Positions 12,695 through 23,962 of a stretch of DNA of 64,000 nt are shown piece by piece. The stretch comes from Sinonovacula constricta (taxonomy: Eukaryota > Mollusca > Bivalvia > Cardiida > Solecurtidae). The translations under genes and the position numbers were made by a program. Under the pieces are notes generated by a model that was given only the letters and a program-made list of their open reading frames with translations, searched no databases and was not told the DNA's origin. Location of the stretch: positions 3,835,976-3,899,975 of the forward strand of contig CM017569.1 in NCBI GenBank assembly GCA_007844125.1, given 5' to 3'. Numbering within the stretch: position 1 is the stretch's first letter; the number at the start of each line of letters is the position of its first letter.

Positions 12695-13657
12695 CTAGCT
12701 TTTGACCTCACTGCCGGCATCAGGTGTAGGCGTCTGTCCACTTGTTTCGCACGGCTGAGTGTCCGAAACAACTATATGTGTTGTAGAGTCATCATGCACA
12801 CCTGTGCTATTTTTAGCACCAGATAAACCAGGTACGCTATTTTTAGTAAAGGGTAAAACCCGCTGTGCACTAGATTTAGATTTACTAGCTTGGCGTCTAT
12901 ATGGAACAGCTGAGCTGGAGCGTCGTTCTGACCTGGTTTCGGAGCGCACTACTCGCGATCTCCCACGTGATGAAAGTTTATCAGTAAGCAGAGGGTTGAT
13001 AGAATCACACTCGGTGGATTTTACTGATGTTTCGTCAGAATTTGATTGTGGGGCACATGTAGAGATGTCAGTATTTTTAGCGCAAACCGTGGCAGTGTCC
13101 ATTGGCTGTATAGTAAAATTGCTCACTGATTTTTTGTTACCAACACTGCGTACATTGTGGTCGGTTTCGGACAGCTGAGGAGAGGGTGCACTCAATGTTT
13201 GGGCATTCACCGGCGCTCACGACAGACTAAGCGACGGAATAGAGTGTTGTTGCGACAGAAACGCACCATTGGTTGGCCCGTTTTGTAGTGGCGGTGGTGC
13301 GTGTTGTGATAGCCCGATAGAAGGGGCCGCGGTCGGTCCTGATGGCGCGGTGAAACCGGAAGTCGCAGATTCGCTGCCAGACCCGCCGTGTGTAGATGTC
13401 AAGTCTCCCACTTCCGGTAAGCCGGGAGTGGCGGCCATGGCCGCCATGTGTAGCGTTTGATCAGGCACATTGCTCCCTCGTATGAATTGAGGTCGGAGAT
13501 TGTCAATCTGTTCCGCATGAGAGAGTCTGTTACTCCGCATATACTTGTTCCACTCCGGGAGCTCGTCCCGCACAAGGGAACCATCTTTTATCAATTTAGC
13601 TGGATACACAATTTGTACTCTGGCTCTTGGGTGTTGTCGTCTTAATACTTTCAGCAT
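12695..13657 (-). CDS. LINE ORF1-like protein, interrupted by one TGA
   Basis: Two open segments (13657-13217 and 13210-12695) share one frame, separated only by TGA at 13217-13219. ORF2 continues in the same frame past TAG at 12695-12697. The start chosen is ATG 13655-13657, the first after an in-frame TAA upstream. The first ~70 residues are basic and structured-looking (RRQHPRARVQIVYPAKL, DELPEWNKYMRSN). The rest is rich in Ser, Thr, Pro and Gly, with no CCHC knuckle, RRM or esterase motif visible. By position it should be the RNA-binding ORF1, but sequence alone does not show that. Both stops could be C-to-T decay (CGA to TGA, CAG to TAG). Confidence 0.65.
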
Positions 13658-13720
13658 TGGCCAGAGACGTATGCTGTAGCGCTTTTACGTCTCATTTTTG
13701 TAATGTCAAAAACTTTTAAT

Positions 13721-14379
13721 TACGTAAACTGTCTATTAATTTGGATATTGGAATAATAAGAGGTATTGATAACGAAAAAGATCAATACAATTTAGAACAT
13801 GATATACCATACCTGTGGTATTTATCTTAATATACAAATTCAGATGCATGCAGTGATAAGTTAAATTGTGACTACAAAATAATTCACATGTCGATCAGCT
13901 TAAACAAACATATATCTCAAAACATATTATCTCATATGTTGGAGATAACATTTATTGTAAATATATTGAATTCGCAATTATGCTAAGATTATTAAGAAAG
14001 TATTACAGATAATCTCCTTTATGCCTTATAGAAGATGACGGATTATTGTAATTAAGAAAAGTTTGCTAAGCTTAATGCATGAATGTTCTTATTGTGAGCA
14101 TTGGTCTTCACACACTGACAATAAATTGTGTGGTTGCTTTACGACGTGTTCATAACATATAAGCAAAATGTAAATAAGAGTTTAAATTTAAAAGTGATGT
14201 TTAAACATAAGCCGGTAATTGTAACTCAATTTTATGATTATAATTTTAAACTATATGCCATTCCACATAAACATAAATAAAATGTAAATAGGTACAATAT
14301 TTTGAAACATCACCAACATGTGGAAAGTTACACAAACCATAGTAACAGGTTTAACGATAAAATAAACAATATGCCTTAA
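13721..14379. other. AT-rich intergenic DNA, nothing recognised
   Basis: No open frame with recognisable features and no repeat shared with the rest of the window. It borders the uncertain 5' end of the LINE. Confidence 0.4.
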
Positions 14380-14610
14380 ATCGAGGATCTAACAGTTGTC
14401 ATTTAATACAAACATTTATTAAACGAGTCCAGGAAAAGTAACAGTAAGCGAGCCTATGGTGAGGTTACTGTGATCATTCCTTGACGAGTGTTATAGATGT
14501 TTGTATTAAATGACAACGAGTGTCCGATTCTTTATATCAAATGATTTCAGTCGCCAATATACGATTTTACGAAATTTTAGCAACAACACTTGGTGAAAGG
14601 CAAGAGTTCA
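14380..14610. repeat. Foldback repeat, copy 1 (hairpin within a hairpin)
   Basis: A 21-bp perfect inverted repeat (GTTGTCATTTAATACAAACA(T) at 14395-14415, its complement at 14497-14517) encloses a second short stem, ACAGTAA at 14441-14447 with TTACTGT at 14465-14471. The relationship to the copy at 37920-38140 extends beyond the hairpin: both share GAGGATCT upstream and CGCCAATATAC, ACGAAATTTTA and ACTTGGTGAAA downstream. The hairpin is therefore an internal part of a larger repeat and does not mark its ends. No protein is encoded. Confidence 0.75.
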
Positions 14611-14920
14611 TTTGGTATTTTTATTTACCAACTTTAAATCTTCACTGTTTGAAGGTAAAGAAACCGAAGGACACACGCTTTTATAAACACTGGGAATTTA
14701 CAATCATCCTATTTATATTTCCTTACAGAAAGTCGTAACTCTAACCCCAAAAGCTGTAGAGATTTATTATTTATTTATTATTTACCACGTGACTTTATTG
14801 CTTCTGATTCGCATAGACAGTCGAATGGCATAAAAGGGTCATAAAACCGTCGTACTTCGCAACAATCCGTCGATCATAAGCAACCGTATTTGTCCAGGGC
14901 TTATACAATTTGATGGTTTG

Positions 14921-15028
14921 ATTATTTTAAAAGTGATTTGAAGCACATGCATTTTGCCTTTAGATATTTGAATATATATATATATTTAAAGGCAAAATGC
15001 ATGTGCTTCAAATCACTTTTAAAATAAT
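14921..15028. repeat. Perfect 42-bp palindrome, first of an abutting pair
   Basis: The arm at 14921-14962 is exactly complementary to 14987-15028 (42 of 42 by eye), with a 24-base spacer rich in AT dinucleotides. The arms contain GAAGCACATGCATTTTGCC. As RNA it would form a long perfect hairpin. No open frame is present. Confidence 0.9.
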
Positions 15029-15140
15029 ATGTATAATTATAAACGTTACAATTCTTGTGATAAATTTAGTTTTATATATATATTATTTTTTAAACAAAAC
15101 TAAATTTATCACAAGAATTGTAACGTTTATAATTATACAT
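15029..15140. repeat. Perfect 45-bp palindrome, second of an abutting pair
   Basis: The arm at 15029-15073 is exactly complementary to 15096-15140 (45 of 45 by eye), with a 22-base AT-rich spacer. Its arms, which contain AAACGTTACAATTCTTGTGA, are unrelated to those of the first palindrome, and it starts at the base after the first one ends. Confidence 0.9.
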
Positions 15141-17565
15141 ACATACTTTGCTGCTCAGTGAATGTATTGAAATAAGTACAATTTTATATTTTACGTATTT
15201 ATTATTAGTAATATAAATTTTATGTTTTGCTGCTTTGTTTTTTTATATAGGTAATTTCCTGAACAGACAACGTAATTATATATACTATATAAGTATCTAT
15301 AACGTATTTACCACTTAAAATAAATTCCATTTTACAGCATCTATTCATTTTGTATGTGCAAATCGAATAAACTTATTGTACTCGAAATAAATTGAATAAA
15401 TTGAAATACCCTCAAACACTCAAATGCTCTACATAATACTTTCGGTACATGTATCTGACATGGTTGAATGGCCGGATACCACGTTTGAAATGTCTTGAGA
15501 AAAGAAAAGACTTTAAGTACTGAAATGTTTATGTAAGTTGTTAGACGTGTCTTAATTTTTCTCGTAATAAGACATGTTTCTTATACTGATCCCTTTACAC
15601 GCGCTGCTTTTTAAAATGCACTGAATGGGACTGGCACCATACCAGATTGCATCATTGCATTATTGGCGGTCTTCTTAAGATCATGCACATTAATGTTAAG
15701 CTGGCGGCAAGAATATTAATTTTCTTATGTATAGATAAATATGCTTTTATCTCTGATATTATATGTCTTTCTCCCCTCAATACACCCCTGTCCAAATAAA
15801 ACATTAAGATATTAAAGGTAGGACAAATAACCAAACAATTTGACGAATATGCCAATAACCCTTATTTTCCTTGATTCTAATTATGATTTTAGCACTTAAG
15901 ATTTAACTTTAAAGTTTATAATCCTAAGTTATTGCAATCCACCAGCAAAAGAAAACATGTGGTCATAGGTATCGAATCTTAGATTAATCAACAACATACT
16001 AATTTAAGAGTCTATCTGGAGGTGCTAGCTCCCTGCAACAATGACATGATGTCATTGATGAACGAAAAATATTTTAAAATTCGATGTATAATAAACTAAA
16101 ACTAGTGTCCAATGATCCTAAAGAAATTCACCAGAACATCAAAACTTGTCTTTTGTGCTTTTTTGGTTCTTCGTAAAAGGATTTTTTGGGTGTGTGTCAA
16201 CATCCAGGTATAATCACATTTCCTAAATCCCTCCCGAATGACTACATTACGAAATGACGAAAACGACACTAGTTTATTTTGCTGAACTTAGGATAGTTGC
16301 TTATTATTACAAATTATGTCTGATTTTCTTTTGTTCACTCAGCAAGACAATGATATACAGGACTGTATATTCATTTAACTACTGAAAAAGGATAGATTAT
16401 GTTCCTACATACGTCTTTCATTAAACAAACATATTATGGATTTAAATTATAGTAATAATAACATTTGAAATAAACAAATCTTTTGCATCGTATAATTAAA
16501 AAACGCAAACTTTAAAGAAAAAAATACTGCTGCAATACATTTCCTTTCAGAGTAGAAAGACGTTAAACTTTGTTTGCGATCTACTTTAAAAATAAATATG
16601 AAACTGAATAGTGATAAATATTCATAACACAAAACTAACTTAATTTGCTGTAGCTATGTATAAAACCGGCCAATCGGTAGCTTATGGCGAGGGATTTGTT
16701 AACGTGTTGGTTTCAATATTTTGCTGTTAGATATCAGCAACTAATTACAAAAAAAACCTGTTAAAACACTTGTGAAGCAGACAGAACAACTCGGGTACAA
16801 AATGCAATGCAATTTTAATCAAATTACGAGTACTTTTTCAACATTTTCTATCTCACAGAGTGAATATGTCTGTTCACATAGAGATGGTGGACAAAACCAG
16901 ACGGCAAGAGTCTTATATACTAAACATTCTTATCTCAATTTAGTCAGTATTGTTCCAACTAAAAGAGTTACAGTCCATTAATGTATCCCAGCAATCGTAA
17001 TTGTATTACAACGACGTCATCATTCATTCAAATCGTCAAATTGGTTTCTTGTTTCGCAATTTCTGGATATTTTAACTCGCTTCATGAAGAAATGACATTT
17101 ACCGAAACTTTAAAAGGCTACATTTTGATATCATAGATGAGGGAGTCACCTTTGAAAAGTTCAATGCGTAAATGGAAGTACTGTTTAATTTTGGAAACTA
17201 AAATAAAAAGATGCAAACACATACACTGTCACAAGAGAAAAATATAGTAAAGAAAAGGAGAAACTAGTAAAATATTTTGAAAACAGTACGTCATATATGT
17301 GTTTCCACTTTTTAATACGTTTTCAAATATTATTTAGATATACGTATCTTGATCAAAACCGTCATATCGAAAGAAAATTATATATTAAATTGATGCCAAA
17401 ATCAAATAAACTCTCAAAATCAAAGACAAATGTCCTGTATTTTGTAGGGTGAAGTAGGGCTCTGGCATCATTATCTATCCTCTTTGGAGCTCAACACCTC
17501 CTCCTCTTTAATTAATCAAATATGCCTTACTGTGTAGTTCTTATCTCTAAATCACTTTTCTGTCT
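15141..17565. other. AT-rich intergenic DNA, nothing recognised
   Basis: Several short open frames (for example 15652-15855 minus, 16447-16632 minus, 16772-16981 plus) have no domain and typical AT-driven composition. No SINE, LINE or PLE match was recognised. Confidence 0.4.
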
Positions 17566-17569
17566 CGTT

Positions 17570-17700
17570 CATATTTGCTTCGCAGCTTATACCAAAACTT
17601 GAAAAGGCATAGGACAAGGGTATCCATATGCAAGTCAAATGAAAAATTAAGAACAAATATGTGATAACAAAAGGAGCAAAGTACAATGTATATAGTACAC
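17570..17700 (-). repeat. Decayed B-type PLE tail fragment
   Basis: CAGCTTATACCAAAACTTG, GGCATAGGACAAGGGTATCC and ATGCAAGTCAAATGAAAA follow the same order as CAACATATAC..., CCCAGGACAAGGCTATTC and ATGCAAGGCAAATGTC at about 57015-57080. Identity is moderate. Confidence 0.45.
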
Positions 17701-18579
17701 ATTAAGAATAAAATGAGAATAGCCCCTTCCACTTATGTTATTTATGGTCAGAGGAAGCATCTTCATAAGAAAAATAACAACATGTCATTTAGAAGAGTCA
17801 TTAGCCATTCGCTTATTTCACAACACTATTTACAGTTAATGATGCGGAAGATGGAACAACAATCTGCAATGATATATACATTTCTGCTGTCCGTTTGACC
17901 ATGTAACAATAGGTACTTACTTAACTAGATTTCAAATTCGTTGGTGAATAGCTACTTCATGAAATCAACTTTATTTATTATCACAGAAAGCCACATAATA
18001 TTGCATCGAAAAGACCTCCTAGCGCGATAGGCTAAACGTCTCCACAGGGATAATTATAATATCTAAATTATCACCGATACTGATCATTATTGTCTGAGTC
18101 TATTTTTGTAAGGTGTCGTTACAAATATGTGCATTGAAATAATTTGCACATAAAATATAAAAGGTTATCATTGCAGAAGTTTGCACATTATTTTATTGTT
18201 TTCGAATTGAAAAGAAAAAAATATAAACAATTTATAATAACAATAATATTTGCTTTCAGTCATAATCTTGATATTAACCATGAAAACGCTATGACATTGC
18301 AGACATTTTCACGTTCTATTATCGCTTTTAAGTTAGAAAAAGTTTATAGTTAAACATTCATTTGTGTGATTGGATTATCTTGGCATAATTAGGAAGCAAT
18401 AACAAATAAATTAACAAAAAAATCAGTCATGGTTTAGCCTGCACTGTAATCTGGCCGGAGGCGTTTTATTCGGCCAAAGTTTCCTCGAGAAATGGTCTCA
18501 TTTAACCTAGGATTTATTCTGTCAATCGCATTATCATAGTATTAATCAATATATGATATAAATGTCCATAAGAATTACA
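17701..18579. other. Intergenic, nothing recognised
   Basis: Two short open frames on the plus strand (17686-17898 and 18144-18353) lack any identifiable feature. No repeat match was seen. Confidence 0.35.
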
Positions 18580-18584
18580 GCAGA

Positions 18585-18722
18585 TATTTCAATCTAACCT
18601 ACCTTTAGACAAACATGGTAATTGTAAAAATGACAACAATACAGACATGAGACATAACAAACAAACAGGACAAAAACAGCAGTTAGCGGCTTAGAACTGT
18701 CAATCGGCAAAATGACTAATTT
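18585..18722 (-). repeat. A-type PLE tail-repeat copy, diverged
   Basis: It carries AGATATTTCAATCTAACCTA, TTTAGACAAACATGGTAA, ACAGACATGAGACATAACAA, GCAGTTAGCGGCTTAGAAC and TGTCAATCGGCAAAATGAC, the same order as the tail at 41880-42035 at reduced identity. It stops before GGTGCTTAAACC. Confidence 0.65.
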
Positions 18723-20509
18723 GCTTGCAGCAAGAAAAGGAAGGGACGAAGTTATTTAGAATTTTTTTAAAAGTTAAATACCATACCCATGCAAAGAAGC
18801 ATGTTAATACAAATATACATTGAAGATTATACAAGAAATGTACAAGTATTGTAACACGTTGCTGCTAAATGAATTTCTTGAATAAAATCGAAACTTGATA
18901 GCAGATATGAAATTCGAAGAAAATGTGTTCTAAACAAACAACTGTTTTCCTATCAAAATAAAAAATAGTTTCATGACGGCCTTGGTACAGTGACAATCCT
19001 CTTGTCAGAAACCAGCCATTCAAGGTCGTCTCATCTTCATATTCTGCGAGAAACATTGAACTTTTACGTGTTCTTATTAAACAAGATAAATGGTTTGTTT
19101 GGTGAGAGATGATGAGTGCCATAATCTCAAATGCATTTGTGTTCTATAAAACACCATTTATAGTGATAGGCGACAGTGAGACGAAAGTTAAATACCACAA
19201 CGGAGTATTTGTTATTTCTCCAAAACTAGTTAATAAACAAATAATTTACTTTGTTATTTCTTTCTGAGATAGAGAATTGATCGATTTTGAGCTTGCATAA
19301 AATAATCTACGAAATAATCATTACTTCGACCTTGTTCCAAATTGTTTTGTTATGCACTGTCTATCATGCGAAAGTGAATATCGTGGTGCCTCTGCAATAA
19401 CAATTAAAGTTGTTAGTATTGATGTACGAGGGTTCTTGTTTTTAAGTAAAATTGACTATACAATATTTTTATATCACCGAGGAAATAAACTTAAGATAAA
19501 AAACTTATGTGTAACAATGAATGCATTTCTTCATGATATGTGGCTGAATGATTTTAATTGTTTCTCAATGTAATGTTTTGTGTTCCAAAACACCAACAGC
19601 CATGGCGACTTAAAGGGACACATCTGAGTAACAAATACGGGAATACTGGGAATAAAGCATTATCTGTTTAAAATAAATTATAAAATCATAATTACATATT
19701 TTACACATTTGCTTAAGGTTTTTTAAAGTATATTGCACAAACATGTAGTTTATTAAGGTCCGTAGGTCAACTAATATACCCAAAAGAATTCGGGAAATAA
19801 ATTAGCCTTACCGCACCCGATAGGCGTGAGGTCGCGAAGTTTCAAGAGAACTATGGCCGTTGGAGTCGCTTGTGAGCGTAAGTAAATAGTATTTTGCATT
19901 AAATTTTTGGTAGTTTTACATGATTCTACACGAATTCTAGGTATTTGTTTTATGCTTGAGGACGAGGCCACAGAGGAAGCAAGTGTCGAAAGCTTATTTT
20001 TAGTCACTAATCATGAAAAAGTCGACATTATTTACTAATGTTCATGATTAGGGACAATCTCAAAAACAAATTTACTAAAGAATATTGTTAAATAATATCG
20101 TTTTTGAACAGGCCACGACCAGAATTGATTAGCATTGTTTTTAACATTTTTAGTTTATGATGTTTACACATAAACTTGACAAAACAACATATATGAAATC
20201 GCTAATACATGTGCAAGTTAGCATACAGGGCCATAGTTCTTGCAATATTATTGCACAGATTTAAAATCTTGGCACCAAGTGATTGGCAATAGTCCCATCT
20301 GGCAGTAGTTATATTAAGCCATAATATATTTTGACAAAGTCAAATAAGCCAGTTTATTTGAGAATTTGAGTGAAAATGGCACCATACATAGTCTGTTTAA
20401 TATTTTTATTACGTGTTTTTAAGTATTTATTAAATTCTACTTTTTTGGTATTCTTTATATATTTTAAATTGCGTGTGTTACGTGGCCAGTTTGACTGTTA
20501 CTATTATTT
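18723..20509. other. Intergenic, nothing recognised
   Basis: No gene or repeat could be supported. The open frames at 18865-19122 and 19771-20007 (minus) and 19352-19573 (plus) have no recognisable motif. Confidence 0.35.
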
Positions 20510-20514
20510 ATTAT

Positions 20515-20582
20515 TTAAATGACAACATAGATTACATGCACGGGGATATTTTTTACGACGCCACACTGCACAAGTAACAAGA
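20515..20582 (-). repeat. PLE upstream-block fragment
   Basis: ATGACAACATAGATTACATG, CACGGGGATATTTTTTACG and CCACACTGCACAAGTAAC match the ~100-base block upstream of the PLE coding frame at 45930-46000 and the block at 56905-56980. Here it stands alone. Confidence 0.7.
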
Positions 20583-21054
20583 AACTTAACGGTGCTCATT
20601 TGCTTAAACGTATGATTAACTGCCCCTACATCGTCATCATTCTTTTCAAATTGTCATTTTGTTGTCAGAAATTAAATTTTATTATATATATATTATTACA
20701 GCATTGCTACTTGTGTAATGCGGCGCTCTTAAAAGATATCCCAGTGCATATCACATTAGTTATTTTAAATCATTCTGTCGGGATTTTCGTATGTTTTGGG
20801 GGGAGCGGGATTTTAGATCTTCAAGTTCCGATACAGCAGGATGATACAATCATTCCCACTTCTTCTCTGATTATTCTGTCCTTTATTTATGTTAATATCC
20901 TTGAGCAATCAATAAAATTTACCCTAACTAAGATATATTGCGGACATTTACGTCAGTACTTTCTTTGTAATTTAACCATAACTTAGCTCTTAGTATGCGA
21001 CATTACTTGGATAGCTTTGTTTCAAATTGACCAGTTTTCATGTCACTGCTTGCA

Positions 21055-21265
21055 TTTGAGCAAGCCCTCATGAAATTCGAGGTTATAGATCTGTGAACCT
21101 TGTGTAAACTCCCAGTTTTGCCGACTGTCCGTGCAAAAGGCGGTAAATGTTCGATTTGCTTTGAATTGAATGTCTCGTCACAGTTAATTTTCACATTTAG
21201 CTGGTATATGATTACCTTTGTCCTATACAATTTCAAGCTTTAAAATATGTTGCAATAACCATAGG
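21055..21265 (+). repeat. Decayed B-type PLE tail fragment
   Basis: CATGAAATTCGAGGTTATAG, TTTTGCCGACTGTCCGTGC, AAAGGCGGTAAATG, GTCTCGTCACAG, CACATTTAGCTGGTATATGA and ACCTTTGTCCTATAC track the B-type order seen at 22605-22780 at reduced identity. Confidence 0.55.
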
Positions 21266-21745
21266 ACATTGTTTTTCTTTATCAGAGGGTACCCATTATA
21301 GTTTTATAGAATATCCAATTGTTCAATCTGTTTAGAAAACAATAGTTACACAAAGGAATAATTTTCCTATAGCAAACTTTGTCTAGTGATAGTTCAAACT
21401 TGTCATGTATTATGTTATACGGACAAATGACGTTGTAATTGTTTTACCTTTGTATTTTTGGTGCTGGCATTGTCATATTTCCTTTTTTTCAATTCACGCC
21501 TTATATGGAAACATATATTTTACCTGGATCAAACATTGAGCAGACGACAAACAAGATCTTTACTGCATTTTCTGGTTACAGGTTTGACAACAGATGTCAT
21601 TTTGTATGGTATACGTTTTGATTAAGCATTAAGCACTAAAGTAAACAGTATTGACAAGGAAAGTTAAAGTTATCAAGATCCCACTTAAATACAATGGTTT
21701 CTGTCACAATGGAATGATTGTTCCGTAAAGAAGGTGGTACTGAAA
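21266..21745. other. Intergenic, nothing recognised
   Basis: The only frame worth naming is a 60-codon plus-strand one (21439-21621) with no identifiable features. No repeat matches. Confidence 0.35.
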
Positions 21746-21965
21746 ATGCTTTTGTTTGTTTGTTTCTGAAATACAATGCAGCGACCAACTATGACCATTA
21801 TAGCGATGTCCAGCTATTTTGATGGAGGAATAACCCGAACAAATGTCTGGATAGAAATACCAGCACACCGTAGGTCAACTGGAAGACCTTCTCACACTAA
21901 GTCATTCTAGAAAAACGGGACTGCAACCCACGCGGTAAGAGGCTAAGCTGTTCTGAAAAGGAATT
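21746..21965 (-). repeat. tRNA-derived SINE of bivalve type
   Basis: Read on the minus strand it has a tRNA-like 5' part with a B-box-like GGGTTGCAGTCCC after CTTACCGCGT, then AAGGTCTTCCAGTTGACCTA, a TCCTCCATCAAAATAGCTGG body motif and a 3' end of CAAACAAACAAA type. From memory this arrangement is that of a SINE family very common in bivalve genomes (TCCTCCACCATCAAA...GCTGGAAAGTCGCC body). The A box is not clear, so the 5' end may be eroded. Confidence 0.65.
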
Positions 21966-22079
21966 TATTGTCTAATTTCTTGTCTATTCGTGGCATATTT
22001 TCTTTTGCTAGAAATTCCTGTCTAAGCTGCATGCACGTAACACAAATGATATAATAACTTTAATACTTTCCCAGTATTT

Positions 22080-22830
22080 ATTGCTCAATAACACTGCAAA
22101 ACAAACACATGTTCTTACATTTACTTTTGGCTAGCATGTGAATACCCTTTTCCGGTGCCTTTCCAGATTTTGGTATATGTTGCAATGCTCTAGGACTTTG
22201 TCAAATATTCTTATTCATGATCACAACAATGTTACTTATGCAGTGTGGCGGTCGTAAAAATCTCCCTGTGCATGTAATCTATGTTGGCATTTAATTCATC
22301 ATATAAGGATTGTTTTGTGCATGTCCTTTGATGAATATTAGACTTTGGTTCCTCAATTCCATCTTCACATTCACCAGGATGCCACAACCATTTACTTTTT
22401 TTCTTGATTCAAAAAGTTTCATTTCATTCTACAATCAACCAAGTTTGTGTAATTCTTCTAATGGAAATAATGTCCTCTATCATTATCAAAACATTATGGG
22501 GCCATATTTTCCAATGACGTCACTACCTATCAAAGACAACGTCAGCGCTTGGAATTTTTTTTTAATAGACCAGTTTTCTTTTCATTGCTTTCATTTGAGA
22601 AACCCATGAAAATTGCGAGGTTAGAGCTCTGTAAAACCGGTTCAAGCACCCCAATCGGTCCATATTACCGTCCCAAAACGGTAACTGTCGTGTTTGCATT
22701 TTTTTTAAATGACTCATCACAGATTGTTCATACTTTACATATGGCTTCTATATGAATACCTTTGTCCTGTGCCTTTCCAGATTTTTGTATATGTTGCAAT
22801 GCTTACAGGTCTTTGTCAAATATAATATAA
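22080..22830 (+). repeat. B-type PLE-related unit with tandem junction
   Basis: The order on the plus strand is: the end of a B tail (GTGCCTTTCCAGATTTTGG, TATGTTGCAATGCTC, GGACTTTGTCAAATATTC), the upstream block (TGATCACAACAATGTTACTT, GCAGTGTGGCGG, AATCTCCCTGTGCATG), a B body (GATGCCACAACCATTTAC, AATGACGTCACTACC, TCAGCGCTTGGA) and a B tail with GGTTCAAGCACCCC and ACGGTAACTGTCG. The same order appears inverted at 56345-57525. It encodes no recognisable protein. Confidence 0.7.
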
Positions 22831-23735
22831 AACTTAAGAATCCAATCAGATGTTTTTGCAATAATTTCGTAAAAGAATTTTAGAGTAGGGTATTACTTCA
22901 AATTCTGTTTCTTTGTTGAAAGATGCGTGAGTTGAGTGTCTTTCTTAGCTACACAGATAATATATTATAAAGTCTCGTACTGGTTTCAACTTCTTTAAAG
23001 GGTTTAATAATTTACAGAGCCTATATAAAATTAAAAAATCTAGACATATAAATATCACCTATGTAAATTATTGAATGGCACTCGTTGAATATATAAATGC
23101 ACAATGGAACCCAGTTTACAAACGTCATACTTTCAGACATTTATACTTTTATAAATGTATATGTTCATTACATATATTGTACCTAATTTGTTTTTATACA
23201 ACAATACTATAACGTCAAAACATGTGTCCTCGTTTTCTCCATTTGAATGCATCATGCTTTTCTGTCTAAATTACTGAATTAAGAAACATCGATTAGTATT
23301 AACCTGTAACTTGTCTCTGGGAGTCTGACACTCTTTGAATCTTTAATTATTTTCACTATTTTATACATGCATTTGCCCGCATTGCTAAAACTTCTCAAGA
23401 CCTTAACATGATAAATCGTTTATAAATAATTAATTTTACTTGGCATTAGAATATCACTACCATAATAACGAAATAATAATGTGTAGCGGTTTGACATTAT
23501 CATCCTTATGTGTCATACTTAAAAGCTTTTTTAAATTTTCTGTTAAGGAAATGCATAAAATACGCGGCATGTATCTTTATTTTTGTACAAAACATGGTAA
23601 GGTCTTAAGCGTAATATATTATTGAGTCTAGTTTAAATAGGTCTTATTGAGAGGTTAGTTATAATGACACATGACAAATTGTATTAACCGGACCTGGTAG
23701 AGCAATCCGGAACATACCAAAGAAAAATATAGTCG
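22831..23735. other. Intergenic, nothing recognised
   Basis: AT-rich, with one 61-codon open frame (23440-23625, plus) lacking any motif. Confidence 0.35.
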
Positions 23736-23739
23736 GTAG

Positions 23740-23962
23740 TGGTATAGCTCCCTTGTTAATCGCTGAAGCAAATATAAGGGATAGTTCCATGATTGGTTGG
23801 CCCGGTGTCATGATAATGTGACTTGGTGTGGAATCATGCCAAGTGTTTCACGGCATGCTATACACAGTGAAGGCAGCACTATATCTGCTTCAAGTGGACA
23901 CCGTATCCAGATAATTAAAATACTGTTGTTGGAACGATAAACCCTATAAAGAAACAAACAAA
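23740..23962 (+). repeat. SINE copy with a conserved mollusc-type core
   Basis: The segment carries GGCCCGGTGTCATGATAATG, TGACTTGGTGTGGAATCATG, AAGTGTTTCACGGCATG, AGTGAAGGCAGCACTATA, CTTCAAGTGGACACCGT, then GGAACGATAAACCCTA and an A-rich end (AAACAAACAAAA). From memory this order (GTGAC..GG.GTGG..TCATG, then GGCAGCACTATA, then AAGT.GACACCGT, then CGTTAAACCC) is a SINE core widespread in molluscs. The tRNA-like head is not well resolved. Confidence 0.55.

Larger units (their letters stand above)
8466..13720 (-). mobile_element. Non-LTR retrotransposon (LINE) with APE endonuclease
   Basis: The element reads leftwards: ORF1 region (13657-12695), endonuclease and RT (12694-9743), a frameshifted C-terminal part (to 9195), a 3' untranslated region of about 700 bases, and a tail of TGACT repeats at 8470-8490 preceded by AATAAA. 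An APE endonuclease, a YADD reverse transcriptase and a short tandem-repeat tail are typical of Jockey/CR1/I-type LINEs. I cannot fix the clade. The 5' end is uncertain (about 13660-13720) and no target-site duplication was identified. Two in-frame stops and a one-base indel make this a damaged or unusually expressed copy. Confidence 0.9.

Noticed and set aside
12759..13178. 139-codon plus-strand frame opposite the LINE ORF1
   Set aside because: Antisense shadow of the ORF1 region, with no domain; the minus-strand frames join to ORF2.
13217..13219. TGA in LINE ORF1 as another selenocysteine codon
   Set aside because: No SECIS-like hairpin was noticed in the LINE 3' region, the other stop is TAG, and the TGA falls in low-complexity Ser-rich text with no conserved Cys.
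20600..20986. 128-codon plus-strand open frame
   Set aside because: No domain, signal peptide or splice context; hydrophobic AT-driven composition; next to PLE-repeat scraps.
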